From: Teichococcus coralli
Lineage (GTDB): Bacteria; Pseudomonadota; Alphaproteobacteria; Acetobacterales; Acetobacteraceae
Length of the DNA: 33,087 nt
Direction of reading: 5' to 3'
NCBI RefSeq assembly: GCF_009829925.1
Contig: NZ_SNVJ01000022.1
Span: 1-33,087, forward strand
A program made the translations under genes and the position numbers. Shown piece after piece: positions 10,348 to 18,103 of this stretch. Below the pieces are notes generated by a model. The model ran no database searches. It was given only the letters and a program-made list of their open reading frames with translations, and was not told the origin of the DNA. Position 1 is the stretch's first letter. Every line of letters starts with the position of its first letter.

Positions 10348-11241
10348 ATGCCGCGGACCGACCGCAACGATCTCCAAGCTTTCCTCGCTGTCGCGCGCGA
10401 CCGCAGCTTCACGCGGGCCGCGGCGAAACTGGGGGTCTCGCAGTCCGCCCTCAGCCAGACCCTCCGCGCGCTCGAAACGCGGCTCGGCCTGCGCCTGCTG
10501 ACCCGTACGACCCGCAGCGTCGCGCCGACCGAGGCGGGCGAGCGCCTGCTCCGGACCCTGGGGCCCGCCTTCGACCAGATCGACGAAACCTTGGCTGCGC
10601 TTAGCGAATTCCGCGAGAAGCCATCCGGCACCATCCGAATCTCGGCGGGCGAGCACCCGGTCGAAGCCATCCTGATGCCGGCCCTTGAGCGGCTTCTGCC
10701 GGAGTATCCGGACATCAAGGTCGAGATCGACGTCGACAACACGCTGACCGACATCGTCGCCGGGCGCTACGACGCGGGCATACGCTTCGGCGAGCAGGTG
10801 GCCAGGGACATGATCGCAGTGCGCATCGGGCCGGACATGCGGATGGCGGTGGTCGGCGCGCCGGCCTATTTCGCCAGGCGGCCGCGGCCAAAGGCGCCGC
10901 AAGACCTGACCAGCCACGCCTGCGTCAACCTCCGCCTGCCGACGCACGGCTCGCTTTATGCCTGGGAGCTCGAAAAGGGGCAACGCGAACTCAGGGTCCA
11001 TGTCGAGGGACCGCTGGTGGTCAACTACCCGCCTCTGCTTCTCAGGGCTGCGCTGGAGGGGCTGGGCCTGGCATGCGTGTTCGAGGATCAGGTGCGGGAC
11101 CACCTCGCGGAAGGACGCCTCATCCGGGTGCTGGCCGACTGGTGCCCGCCTTTCCCGGGCTACCATCTCTACTACCCCAGCCGCCGCCAGCTCACGCCCG
11201 CCTTCGCGCTGCTGGTCGAGGCGCTGCGATACCGAGGCTGA
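10348..11241 (+). CDS. LysR-family transcriptional regulator
   Basis: A DNA-binding regulator of 297 residues. The N-terminal winged helix-turn-helix has the family pattern: DLQAFLAVARDRSFTRAAA, then LGVSQSALSQTLRALETRLG, then LLTRTTRSVAPTEAGERLL. The remainder, from about residue 90, is the two-lobed periplasmic-binding-type effector domain. The helix-turn-helix and the RTTRSV wing resemble the group of LysR proteins that sit divergently to MFS exporters. The probable target is the transporter on the other strand, and possibly the cupin gene downstream. The effector is unknown. Confidence 0.92.
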   Translation: MPRTDRNDLQAFLAVARDRSFTRAAAKLGVSQSALSQTLRALETRLGLRLLTRTTRSVAPTEAGERLLRTLGPAFDQIDETLAALSEFREKPSGTIRISAGEHPVEAILMPALERLLPEYPDIKVEIDVDNTLTDIVAGRYDAGIRFGEQVARDMIAVRIGPDMRMAVVGAPAYFARRPRPKAPQDLTSHACVNLRLPTHGSLYAWELEKGQRELRVHVEGPLVVNYPPLLLRAALEGLGLACVFEDQVRDHLAEGRLIRVLADWCPPFPGYHLYYPSRRQLTPAFALLVEALRYRG

Positions 11242-11390
11242 GGCAGCACGGCTGTGTCCGGAGACGGGTTGGCGCACCATGCACCGCGGCTTCGCCGCCG
11301 CCTGCGAGGTCTCTGGCCGCCTTGGCCATCTCCCCGGCGCCCCGGAGGATGACGGAAGGCGTCGTTCGTTCCCCAGCCTGCGCGCCGCCC

Positions 11391-11411
11391 CGGTGCCCGG
11401 TGCCCGGTGCC
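11391..11411. repeat. Three tandem copies of CGGTGCC
   Basis: A perfect 7-base unit repeated three times in the 202-base gap between the LysR gene and the cupin gene. Nothing else in 11242-11443 looks like a gene. A 7-base unit without spacers is a simple slipped-strand repeat, not a CRISPR. Confidence 0.7.
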
Positions 11412-11443
11412 TCCGCCTGCGACACCGGCCAAGACCATCCCCC

Positions 11444-11839
11444 TCAGCGCTGGTACTGCGCGTCGGTCACGTGCTCCAGCCAGTCCACGGGGGAGCCGTT
11501 AAGCTTTTCCTGAATGGCGATGTGACTCATGGCGGTGGTTGCAGTGGCCCCGTGCCAGTGCTTCTCGCCAGGCGGGAACCATACCACGTCGCCCGGCCGG
11601 ATCTCCTCCACGGCCCCGCCCTCGCGCTGCACCCAGCCGCAGCCCGCGGTCACGACCAGCGTCTGGCCGAGCGGATGCGTGTGCCAGGCCGTGCGGGCGC
11701 CGGGCTCGAAGGTGACCAAAGCGCCGGCCACCCGCGCCGGATCGGGCGGGCTGAACAGGGGATCGATGCGAACGGTGCCGGTGAAGTACTCGGCCGGTCC
11801 CTTGGCGGAGGGCCGCGCACCAGCGTGGATGATGTCCAT
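11444..11839 (-). CDS. Cupin protein resembling (R)-hydroxynitrile lyase
   Basis: A single-domain cupin of 131 residues. The pattern is very close to the manganese-dependent cupin hydroxynitrile lyase of Granulicella (GtHNL): the TGTVRIDPLF start, the FEPGARTAWHTHPLGQT core, PGDVVWFPPGEKHWHG and the C-terminal VDWLEHVTDAQY. Metal ligands His53, His55, Gln59 and His94 fall at the numbers I recall for that enzyme, as do pocket residues Ala40, Val42 and Gln110. Such proteins are often annotated only as cupins, and their natural substrate is unclear. The start at 11839 has AGGAG eight bases upstream. The gene stands alone, convergent with the LysR gene. Confidence 0.85.
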   Translation of the reverse strand: MDIIHAGARPSAKGPAEYFTGTVRIDPLFSPPDPARVAGALVTFEPGARTAWHTHPLGQTLVVTAGCGWVQREGGAVEEIRPGDVVWFPPGEKHWHGATATTAMSHIAIQEKLNGSPVDWLEHVTDAQYQR

Positions 11840-11957
11840 CTGCTCTCTCCTGGGCTTGCGGAAACGCGGGCGCCGTTGCAGCGGCCGCCACCGCTTGTGG
11901 AAAGGAGATAGTGCAGGGAGACGGCCGCGATTAGAGCGAAGGGCCTGCATGGCCTTA

Positions 11958-11973
11958 TGAGAGACGCTTCTCA
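11958..11973. promoter_or_regulatory. Inverted repeat TGAGA-N6-TCTCA upstream of the cupin gene
   Basis: A perfect five-base inverted repeat with a six-base centre, flanked by an A on the left and an A then T on the right. It lies about 120 bases upstream of the cupin start, in a 231-base gap (11840-12070) with no gene. Size and form suit a dimeric repressor or LysR-type site. Only its position supports function. Confidence 0.3.
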
Positions 11974-12070
11974 ATCGGGAGCGGGAAGGCGGCGGCGCGC
12001 AACGCCTTCCGGACTCGCGCTGCCGCCCGGGGGGGCAGGCAGGGGCAGGCGGAAAGGCCCGTGCGCGGCG

Positions 12071-13117
12071 TTACCGCCGGAACCAGCGCGACGGCCGCTT
12101 CGGAAGGTTCTGCGGCTGGTTGAAGCGGAAGCTGACATCCGGCCGGTTCGCGGATTCATCGCCCGCCGCCATGGTGGAGACGCGCAGCATCGCGCTTCCG
12201 GCCAGGGTCGCGATGCCGGCCAGGGTGGAGAGCGCCGGCGAGCGGCCCCGCGCCAGCGAGGCGGCATAGAGCCCCATCGGCAGCAATGTGCCGAGCCCGG
12301 TGACGCCCAGCTTCTCCACCTTGCCCCAGTCGCCTTCCAGTGCGGGCGCGACGCCGGTCCGGCGATAGGTGTTGTGGGAGACGCATGTGGCCGCCAAATC
12401 CGCCGCAAGCGCCAGCAGCGCCACCTTGTCCAGCGTACGGCCGACGCGCCCGGTATCGCCCATGGAAAGCGCCGCCGCGCCGGCGGCGAGGGAGGAACTG
12501 CCGAAGCGAACGGCCATGCTTCGCGGCGCGGCGGCCCAGAGGGGCGTGGAGGTCGCGGAGAGCAGCGCGGCCGTATAGGTCGTCATGCCCGCGCCCGTCA
12601 CCGCGGCGGGCAGCTGGGCGGCTTTCGCCGTGCGGCGGAGGAAGGAGAGGCGGGGCAGCCAGCGCGAGGCCGCCGCGGCCGCTGCGCCAAGAATGGAGAA
12701 GCCGCTGAAGCTCATCAGGATCCAGGTGCCGATCGACATCGGCGAGGTGGGCTTGGCCACGCGCAGCATGTTGTAGAACCGCCGCGGCGTGTGCAGGTCA
12801 TAGATCAGCAGGCCGGCGCCGAGGGTGGGCGCCAGCATCGAGAGCGCGCGGCCGCGGCGCACCGTCGGCGCCGCTTCGGGCCCGCGCGCGCGGTCGGCCA
12901 CCGCCGCGAGCAACGCCGCCGCGCCGGCCAGGCCACCCAGAAAGATATAGCCGCCCACCACCCAGTTGTTGAAAGGCGCCGCCTTGACCTGCGGGCGCCC
13001 ATAGTAGGTCGGGCCCTCCCAATGCCGGCTGCGGCCGGGTGCCGAGGCCTGCGAAGCCGTCGGCGGCGGGACCGGGGGCTGCTTCGGCCCGAGTTCGGTG
13101 GCGAGGCGCTCGGACAT
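12071..13117 (-). CDS. Formate dehydrogenase membrane subunit, NrfD/PsrC type
   Basis: An integral membrane quinone-reactive subunit of 348 residues. After a Pro-rich cytosolic stretch, the first segment has TYYGRPQVKAAPFNNWVVGG, then about eight hydrophobic helices. The loop LLIYDLHTPRRFYNMLRV near 100-117 is typical of NrfD proteins. It should pass electrons from the iron-sulfur subunit to the quinone pool. This differs from the cytochrome b subunit (FdnI) of E. coli formate dehydrogenase-N. The start at 13117 has GAGGAG seven bases upstream, overlapping the stop of the iron-sulfur gene. No strong terminator follows the stop. Confidence 0.85.
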   Translation of the reverse strand: MSERLATELGPKQPPVPPPTASQASAPGRSRHWEGPTYYGRPQVKAAPFNNWVVGGYIFLGGLAGAAALLAAVADRARGPEAAPTVRRGRALSMLAPTLGAGLLIYDLHTPRRFYNMLRVAKPTSPMSIGTWILMSFSGFSILGAAAAAASRWLPRLSFLRRTAKAAQLPAAVTGAGMTTYTAALLSATSTPLWAAAPRSMAVRFGSSSLAAGAAALSMGDTGRVGRTLDKVALLALAADLAATCVSHNTYRRTGVAPALEGDWGKVEKLGVTGLGTLLPMGLYAASLARGRSPALSTLAGIATLAGSAMLRVSTMAAGDESANRPDVSFRFNQPQNLPKRPSRWFRR

Positions 13118-13128
13118 CGGCGGTCTCC

Positions 13129-14025
13129 TCAGTCGCGGCCGGAAAGAAGGGCGAAGGCGGCGAGCGCCAGCCCGGCCACGGCGGCCAGGCCGGTGCCCAG
13201 GCTGGGGGCCACGCGGTTCGCGGCGCGCGTGGGCGCGGCGGGAAGGTTGTAGGTCTCCGGCCGGTCGGTCAGCAGGAAAAAGGCGTTGAGATGCCCGAGG
13301 TCACCGGTCGCGCCCGGGCTGCCGGGGGCGCCGTAGAGATAGGCGTTGCTGGCGCCCAGCTCGTGCAGCTGCGCCACGCGCTTCTCCGCACGCCCCTGCA
13401 GGTCCTCCAGCTCGCCGAACTGGATGCTGTCGGTGGGGCAGGACTTGGCGCAGGCCGGCTCAAGCCCGCCCTTCAGCCGGTCGTAGCAGAGGGTGCATTT
13501 GTGCGCCTTGCCGTCCAGTTCGCTGAGATCGACCACCCCGAAGGGGCAGGCGGGCACGCAGTAGCCGCAGCCGTTGCAGATGTCCTGCTGCACCACGACC
13601 GTGTCGAACTCGGTGCGGAACAGCGCGCCGGTCGGGCAGGCTTCCAGGCATGGCGCGTTGTGGCAGTGCTTGCACACGTCGCTCATCATCAGCCAGCCGC
13701 TCTGGAAGGGCGACTGCGTGTTCTCGCGCAGGCCGCAGGTGCCCGCCTTCTCAATGAAGTTGACGTGCCGCCAGGTATTGGCCGAGAGCGCGCCGGTGTT
13801 GTCGTAGCTCTGCCCAGTCAGGCCGATATTGTCGGCGGGCAGGTTGTTCCATTCCTTGCAGGCCACCTCGCAAGCCTTGCAGCCGATGCAGAGCGTCGTA
13901 TCGGTGAAAAACCCGTAAGACTTTCCAGGCTCGACGCGCACCCCCGCCGTCAACTCGGATTCGTTCGGGATCATCCTGTCGAGGCGGGAGGCGGATTCTT
14001 CGGCGGCGCGGGCGGGCATGTCCAT
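13129..14025 (-). CDS. fdhB: Formate dehydrogenase iron-sulfur subunit (four 4Fe-4S)
   Basis: The electron-transfer subunit of 298 residues. Sixteen cysteines form four 4Fe-4S sites: 46/49/52/56, 118/121/126/130, 150/153/156/160 and 177/180/192/196. These are the patterns of the FdnH/FdoH family. A hydrophobic helix at about 272-296 anchors the C-terminus, as in FdnH. The start at 14025 has GAGGAG about eight bases upstream; an ATG two codons later is also possible. Spacing is 11 bases on each side to the small gene before it and the NrfD gene after it, so the three form an operon running away from the catalytic-subunit gene. Confidence 0.93.
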   Translation of the reverse strand: MDMPARAAEESASRLDRMIPNESELTAGVRVEPGKSYGFFTDTTLCIGCKACEVACKEWNNLPADNIGLTGQSYDNTGALSANTWRHVNFIEKAGTCGLRENTQSPFQSGWLMMSDVCKHCHNAPCLEACPTGALFRTEFDTVVVQQDICNGCGYCVPACPFGVVDLSELDGKAHKCTLCYDRLKGGLEPACAKSCPTDSIQFGELEDLQGRAEKRVAQLHELGASNAYLYGAPGSPGATGDLGHLNAFFLLTDRPETYNLPAAPTRAANRVAPSLGTGLAAVAGLALAAFALLSGRD

Positions 14026-14036
14026 GGGCGTGCTCC

Positions 14037-14270
14037 TCAGGGGACGGGCAGCTCAGCGAGTTCCACCGCATGGGCGACGAGGCCGATCAGATTCCTTGCC
14101 GGTGTGTAACTTACCCGCACCCGCGCTTGCCGGCGCTGCAGCGGCGGAAGCTGCTCCGGCTCCGCCGCCGCGTCATGGCTGAGCAGGAACAGGTGCGAGA
14201 CGCCGCCATCGTCGGTGAGCTGAAAGCGGCCCTCCTGCACGATGGTCACGACGCCTTCCATGATTCTCAT
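14037..14270 (-). CDS. Small protein of unknown function, first gene of the fdhB operon
   Basis: I do not recognise this 77-residue protein. It opens with GVVTIVQEGRFQLTDDGG and alternates short strand-like segments (HLFLLSHD, ARVRVSYTPA), ending in LIGLVAHAVELAEL. This suggests a small beta-barrel, but that is a guess. There are no cysteines and no signal peptide. The start at 14270 is chosen over a longer frame reaching 14513 because the extra part is low-complexity and would fill the whole promoter region; a second ATG at 14261 is also possible. It is 11 bases upstream of fdhB and so very likely co-transcribed, pointing to assembly or regulation of the enzyme. Confidence 0.6.
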   Translation of the reverse strand: MRIMEGVVTIVQEGRFQLTDDGGVSHLFLLSHDAAAEPEQLPPLQRRQARVRVSYTPARNLIGLVAHAVELAELPVP

Positions 14271-14515
14271 CGCGGTGGCCCGGAAAGTTGCAAGCGCAGG
14301 AGAAGGAAGTCCGCGCAGGGAGGGAAGTTGCACGCGGGCTGCCTGGCGGCGCAAGGCGAAGTCAGGCGTGGGCGCGGGCATAGTGCCGGGATCGTGAACC
14401 CAGGTGCCGCAGCGCCACGGTTGCCGCCCCGCAACCCGCCCCGCACCTTTCCCGCTAACGAAGTGCCCGCGCAGCCGCCAGCCGGGCGCCAATTCCTTGC
14501 GGGGAGGGACCATCG
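14271..14515. promoter_or_regulatory. Divergent promoter region between fdhA and the fdhB operon
   Basis: There are 245 bases between the two divergent starts. It should hold promoters for both sides of the formate dehydrogenase locus. I see no convincing -35/-10 pair. The only partial hit is a weak sigma-54-like AGG-N11-TTGCA arrangement at 14317-14332. A strong ribosome site (GGAGGGA) at 14502-14508 serves fdhA. Confidence 0.4.
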
Positions 14516-17500
14516 ATGAAGAAGATGCGCCGCAGCATGTCAGGCCGTGTTTCCGGCTTCCTGCGCGACTGGTCCCTGCCGCGGCAACTCGCCGGCGAAA
14601 GCGTCATGGCGGAGGCGGCCAAAAGCGCCGCCTCAAGGGCGCTGCGGCCGCGCCTGGAGGAGGCCGACAAGGTCGGCACCAGCATCTGCCCCTTCTGCGC
14701 CGTCGGCTGCGCGCAACTCGTCTACGCCAAGAACGGCAAGCCCATCCATATCGAGGGCGACCCGCGCAGCCCGGTGAACCAGGGCACGCTCTGCCCGAAG
14801 GGTGCCGGCACGCTCGGCGTGCTGCTCAGCCCCGAACGCATCAATCACGTGCTCCACCGCGCCCCCTATTCCGACCGTTGGGAGCAGAAGCCGCTCGACT
14901 GGGCGATGGAGCGCATCGCGCAGCTCACCAAGCAGGCGCGGGACGAGACCTTCGCCGAGACCCTGCCGGATGGGCGCGTCATCAACCAGACGCTCGGGCT
15001 CGGCTCGCTCGGCGGCGCCACGCTGGACAATGAGGAAAATTACCTCATCAAGAAGCTGTTCGGCGGTGGCCTGGGCATGGTGAACATCGAGAACCAGGCC
15101 AGAATCTGACACTCCTCCTCGGTGCCCAGTTTGGGCACCTCCTTCGGCCGCGGCGCCGCCACCATGTCCCTCTGGGACCTGGCGAACTCGGACTGCATCG
15201 TGGTGATGGGCTCCAACATGGCGGAGAACCATCCGATCGGCTTCCGGTTCGTCGTGGAGGCGAAGCAGCGCGGCGCGACCGTCATCCATGTGGACCCGCG
15301 CTTCACGCGGACCTCCGCCCTGGCCGACATCCACGCGCCGATCCGTTCCGGCTCGGACATCGCCTTCCTGGGCGGGGTCATCCGCCACATCCTGGAGAAC
15401 GACCTCTGGTTCCGTGACTTCGCGCTGAACTACACGAACATCGCGCACATCATCGAGGAGGGCTACCGGGACGCCGAGCAGGGCGACGGCATCTTCTCCG
15501 GCTTCAACGAAACCAGCGGCAGCTACAAGGAGGACACCTGGCAGTACAAGGGCAAGGTGGTGCCCTCCTCGATCGCCGAGCACCGCGTGCAGACCAAGGG
15601 AAAGGGCGGCGGCGAGTCCCAGGGCATGTCGGACAGCCCGCCGCCCGAGGACCGCACGCTGCAGCACCCGAACTGCGTCTACCAGATCATGCGCCGGCAC
15701 TTCGCCCGCTACACGCCGGAGATGGTGGAGCGCGTCACCGGCTGCCCGAAGGAAACCTTCCTGAAGGTGGCCGATGCGCTGGCCCGCAACTCCGGCCGCG
15801 AGCGCACCGGCGCGTTCTGCTACGCGGTGGGCTGGACGCACCACACGGTGGGCGTGCAGATCATCCGCGCCGCCAGCATCATCCAGGGCCTGCTCGGCAA
15901 TGTCGGGCGCCCCGGCGGCGGCATCCTCGCGCTGCGCGGGCATGTCAGCATCCAGGGCAGCACGGACATCCCCACCCTCTACAACATGCTGCCGACCTAC
16001 CTGCCGCAGCCGAACATCTTCCACGAGCACCCGACGCTTGAGAAATACCTGGAGGTCGAGACGCCGGAGACGGGCTGGTGGCACAACCTGCCGAAATACG
16101 TCATCAGCCTGCTCAAGGCCTGGTATGGCGAGGAATCGCGTGCCGACAACGAATGGGGCTACCAGTTCGTCCCCAAGCTGACCGGCGACGTCTCGCAACT
16201 GCCGATGACACTCGCCATGGGCAACGGCCTGATCAAGGGCCAGTTCATGCTCGGGCAGAACCCGGCCGTCGGCGCCGTCAATTCCGAGCTGGTGGAGATG
16301 GGCTTCGCCAAGCTCGACTGGATGGTGGTGCGCGACTTCGCCCTGACCGAGACGGCGAATTTCTGGAAGAACGGCCATCGCGTCCGCAAGGGCGAGGTGC
16401 GCCCGGAGGAGATCGGCACCGAGATGTTCTTCCTGCCCACCGCGCTGGCGGGCGAGAAGGACGGCTCGGTCACCAACACCAGCCGCCTCGTGCAGTGGCA
16501 CGACGTGGTCTGCGAGGCGCCGGGCGACAGCCGCTCCGACCTGTGGTTCATCTACCATCTCGGCCGGCGCCTGAAGGCGCTCTACGCCGGCAGTACCGAG
16601 CCGCGTGACCGTGGCATCCAGGCGCTCACCTGGGACTATCCGGTGCGCGGCGCGCGCCAGGAGCCCGACCCCGAGGCGGTGCTGCGCGAGATCAACGGCT
16701 ACACCGTGGCCGACCGCAAGCAGCTTGCCTCCTTCAAGGAGATCAAGGACGACGGCTCCACGGCCTGCGGCGGCTGGATGTATACCGGCGTCTATCCGGA
16801 GGAGGGCGTCAACAAGTCCCGCTCCCGCAAGCCGGACAAGCCCGGTGGCTCCGGCAGCCATGCGAACTGGGCCTTCGCCTGGCCAGCCAACCGCCGCACC
16901 CTCTACAACCGTGCCTCGGCCGACCCGGACGGCAAGCCCTGGTCCGAGCGCAAGAAGATGATCTGGTGGGACGCGGAGAAGGGCGAGTGGACCGGCACCG
17001 ACGTGCCGGACTTCACCAAGGACCTGCCGCCCGGCCACCGGCCGGACTGGAGCAAGCACCCCAAGGGCATGGATGCCCTGGGCGGCGCCGATCCCTTCAT
17101 CATGGAGGCGGATGGCAAGTGCATGCTCTTCGTCCCCTCCGGCTTGAAGGACGGACCCTTGCCGACGCATTACGAGCCGATCGAAAGCCCGGTGAAGAAC
17201 CCGCTCTACGGCCGCCAGCGCAACCCCGCGGCGCATCTCTGGCAGCGCCCCGGCAACGAGCTGCACGCGCCGGAGGACCCGGCCTATCCCTACGTCCTCA
17301 CCACCTACCGGCTGACCGAGCTGCATTGCGGGGGCATCATCAGCCGGGTGGCGCCGCACACCGCGGAACTCCAGCCCGAGGCCTTCGTCGAGATCCCGCC
17401 CGAGCTCGCGCGTGAACTCGGCATCCGCCACCTGGACTGGACGGTGCTCGCCACCAAGCGTGGCGAGATCGAGGTGCGCGCCATGGTCACCGAGCGTATC

Positions 17501-17707
17501 CGCCCCTTCACCATCGGGGGTCGCACCGTGTACCAGATCGGCATGCCCTGGGTCTTCGGCTGGGAAGGCTACGCGCGCGGCGACGTCGCCAACGTGCTGC
17601 TGGCCATCACGGGCGATGCCAACACCAGCATCCACACCACCAAGGCCATCACCTGCAGCCTGCGGCCAGGGCGGGTGGTACGTCCCCCGGCGAGGGCGGC
17701 CGAATGA
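14516..17707 (+). CDS. fdhA: Selenocysteine formate dehydrogenase catalytic subunit
   Basis: Oxidises formate to CO2 at a bis-molybdopterin guanine dinucleotide Mo (or W) centre. The full product is 1063 residues with UGA at 15107-15109 read as Sec198. Before it, the frame reads VNIENQARI, and after it HSSSVPSLGTSFGRGA. This aligns exactly with NQARV-Sec-HGPTVASLAPTFGRGA of E. coli FdnG. The N-terminal 4Fe-4S cluster uses C58, C61, C65 and C93. Later family segments include VDPRFTRTSALADIHAPIRSG, GWTHHTVGVQ, NNLYNRASAD-like LYNRASADPDGKPW and the C-terminal molydopterin-binding domain with YRLTELHCGG. The ATG at 14516 follows GGAGGGA. No twin-arginine signal or hydrophobic leader is seen. Its stop overlaps the next small gene. 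Standard gene calling would split this gene at the UGA. Confidence 0.96.
15107..15139 (+). promoter_or_regulatory. Bacterial SECIS element with its UGA codon
   Basis: The UGA at 15107-15109 is followed, after 11 bases, by a perfect seven-pair hairpin: GGTGCCC (15121-15127), loop AGTTT, GGGCACC (15133-15139). The loop starts 18 bases after the UGA and has G in its second position. Both fit the published bacterial SECIS pattern of a small G-containing apical loop roughly 16-37 bases downstream. SelB is the expected ligand. The hairpin lies within coding sequence and also encodes conserved residues. Confidence 0.88.
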
Positions 17708-18003
17708 GCGACGAGGCGGCCGGCCGCCGCGCCCTGGAAGCCCTGGACAAGGTGCTGGAGAAGAAGCCGCACAAGGACGATCATGCCCTTTCCGCCGCCA
17801 TGGAGGGGCTCTGCGCCTGGCGGGACAGCATCGCCGCGGAGCATCGCCGTGGCGGGGCCGCGCCGAAGTCGCGCGAGCGGCTGGCCCGGATCAACGTGGT
17901 CATCAGCGTGGTGGTCGGCAGCCACTTCCCCCTGGGCGACACGCCGTGGGAGGAGTTGCAGAAGGCGCGTGGCTGGCTTTCGGAGCTGCTCGAACCGGCA
18001 TGA
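17704..18003 (+). CDS. Small protein of unknown function coupled to fdhA
   Basis: A 99-residue, soluble, probably all-helical protein that I do not recognise. It has a charged N-terminal helix (ALEALDKVLEKKPHKDDHAL), a central segment around MEGLCAWRDSIAAEH and a C-terminal SHFPLGDTPWEELQKARGWL. There is one cysteine and no signal peptide. Its ATG overlaps the fdhA stop as ATGA at 17704-17707, so its translation is coupled to that of the catalytic subunit. A role in maturation, cofactor insertion or quality control of the selenoenzyme is reasonable but only inferred from position. It is not FdhD or FdhE by sequence. Confidence 0.75.
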   Translation: MSDEAAGRRALEALDKVLEKKPHKDDHALSAAMEGLCAWRDSIAAEHRRGGAAPKSRERLARINVVISVVVGSHFPLGDTPWEELQKARGWLSELLEPA

Positions 18004-18010
18004 AGGCCAA

Positions 18011-18025
18011 GGGGCGCTCCGCCCC
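18011..18025. terminator. Short GC hairpin after the fdhA operon
   Basis: GGGGCG-CTC-CGCCCC is a perfect six-pair hairpin eight bases beyond the stop at 18003. It is not followed by a T-run, so it may only protect the 3' end or weaken read-through. The remaining bases to 18103 hold a strong ribosome site (GGAGGAGGGGG) for the next gene. Confidence 0.35.
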
Positions 18026-18103
18026 TGATCTGCTCCCCGCCGCGCACCCTGGACGAACCCCCATCGCCCGCTACCATGCCCGCGCAATCGGAGGAGGGGG
18101 TGC

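Noticed and set aside
11391..11411. Tandem repeat as a CRISPR or origin iteron
   Set aside because: The unit is only seven bases, there are three copies with no spacers, and no associated genes.
14276..14292. Sigma-54-like sequence TGGCCCGGAAAGTTGCA upstream of fdhA
   Set aside because: The spacing between the GG and GC elements is one base too long. A second hit at 14317-14332 has the right spacing but a poor -24 element.
14271..14513. N-terminal extension of the 77-residue gene to 158 residues
   Set aside because: The extension is low in complexity, would leave only two bases between divergent starts, and has no room for promoters.
15107..15109. The in-frame TGA as a nonsense mutation making fdhA a pseudogene
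   Set aside because: The codon sits exactly at the known Sec position, a SECIS-like hairpin follows, and the rest of the gene is intact in the same frame.
14633..17635. A 1000-residue open frame antisense to fdhA, and similar long antisense frames over paoC, the carotenoid genes and others
   Set aside because: GC-rich third positions keep antisense frames open. These translations lack motifs, while the sense frames have full catalytic signatures.
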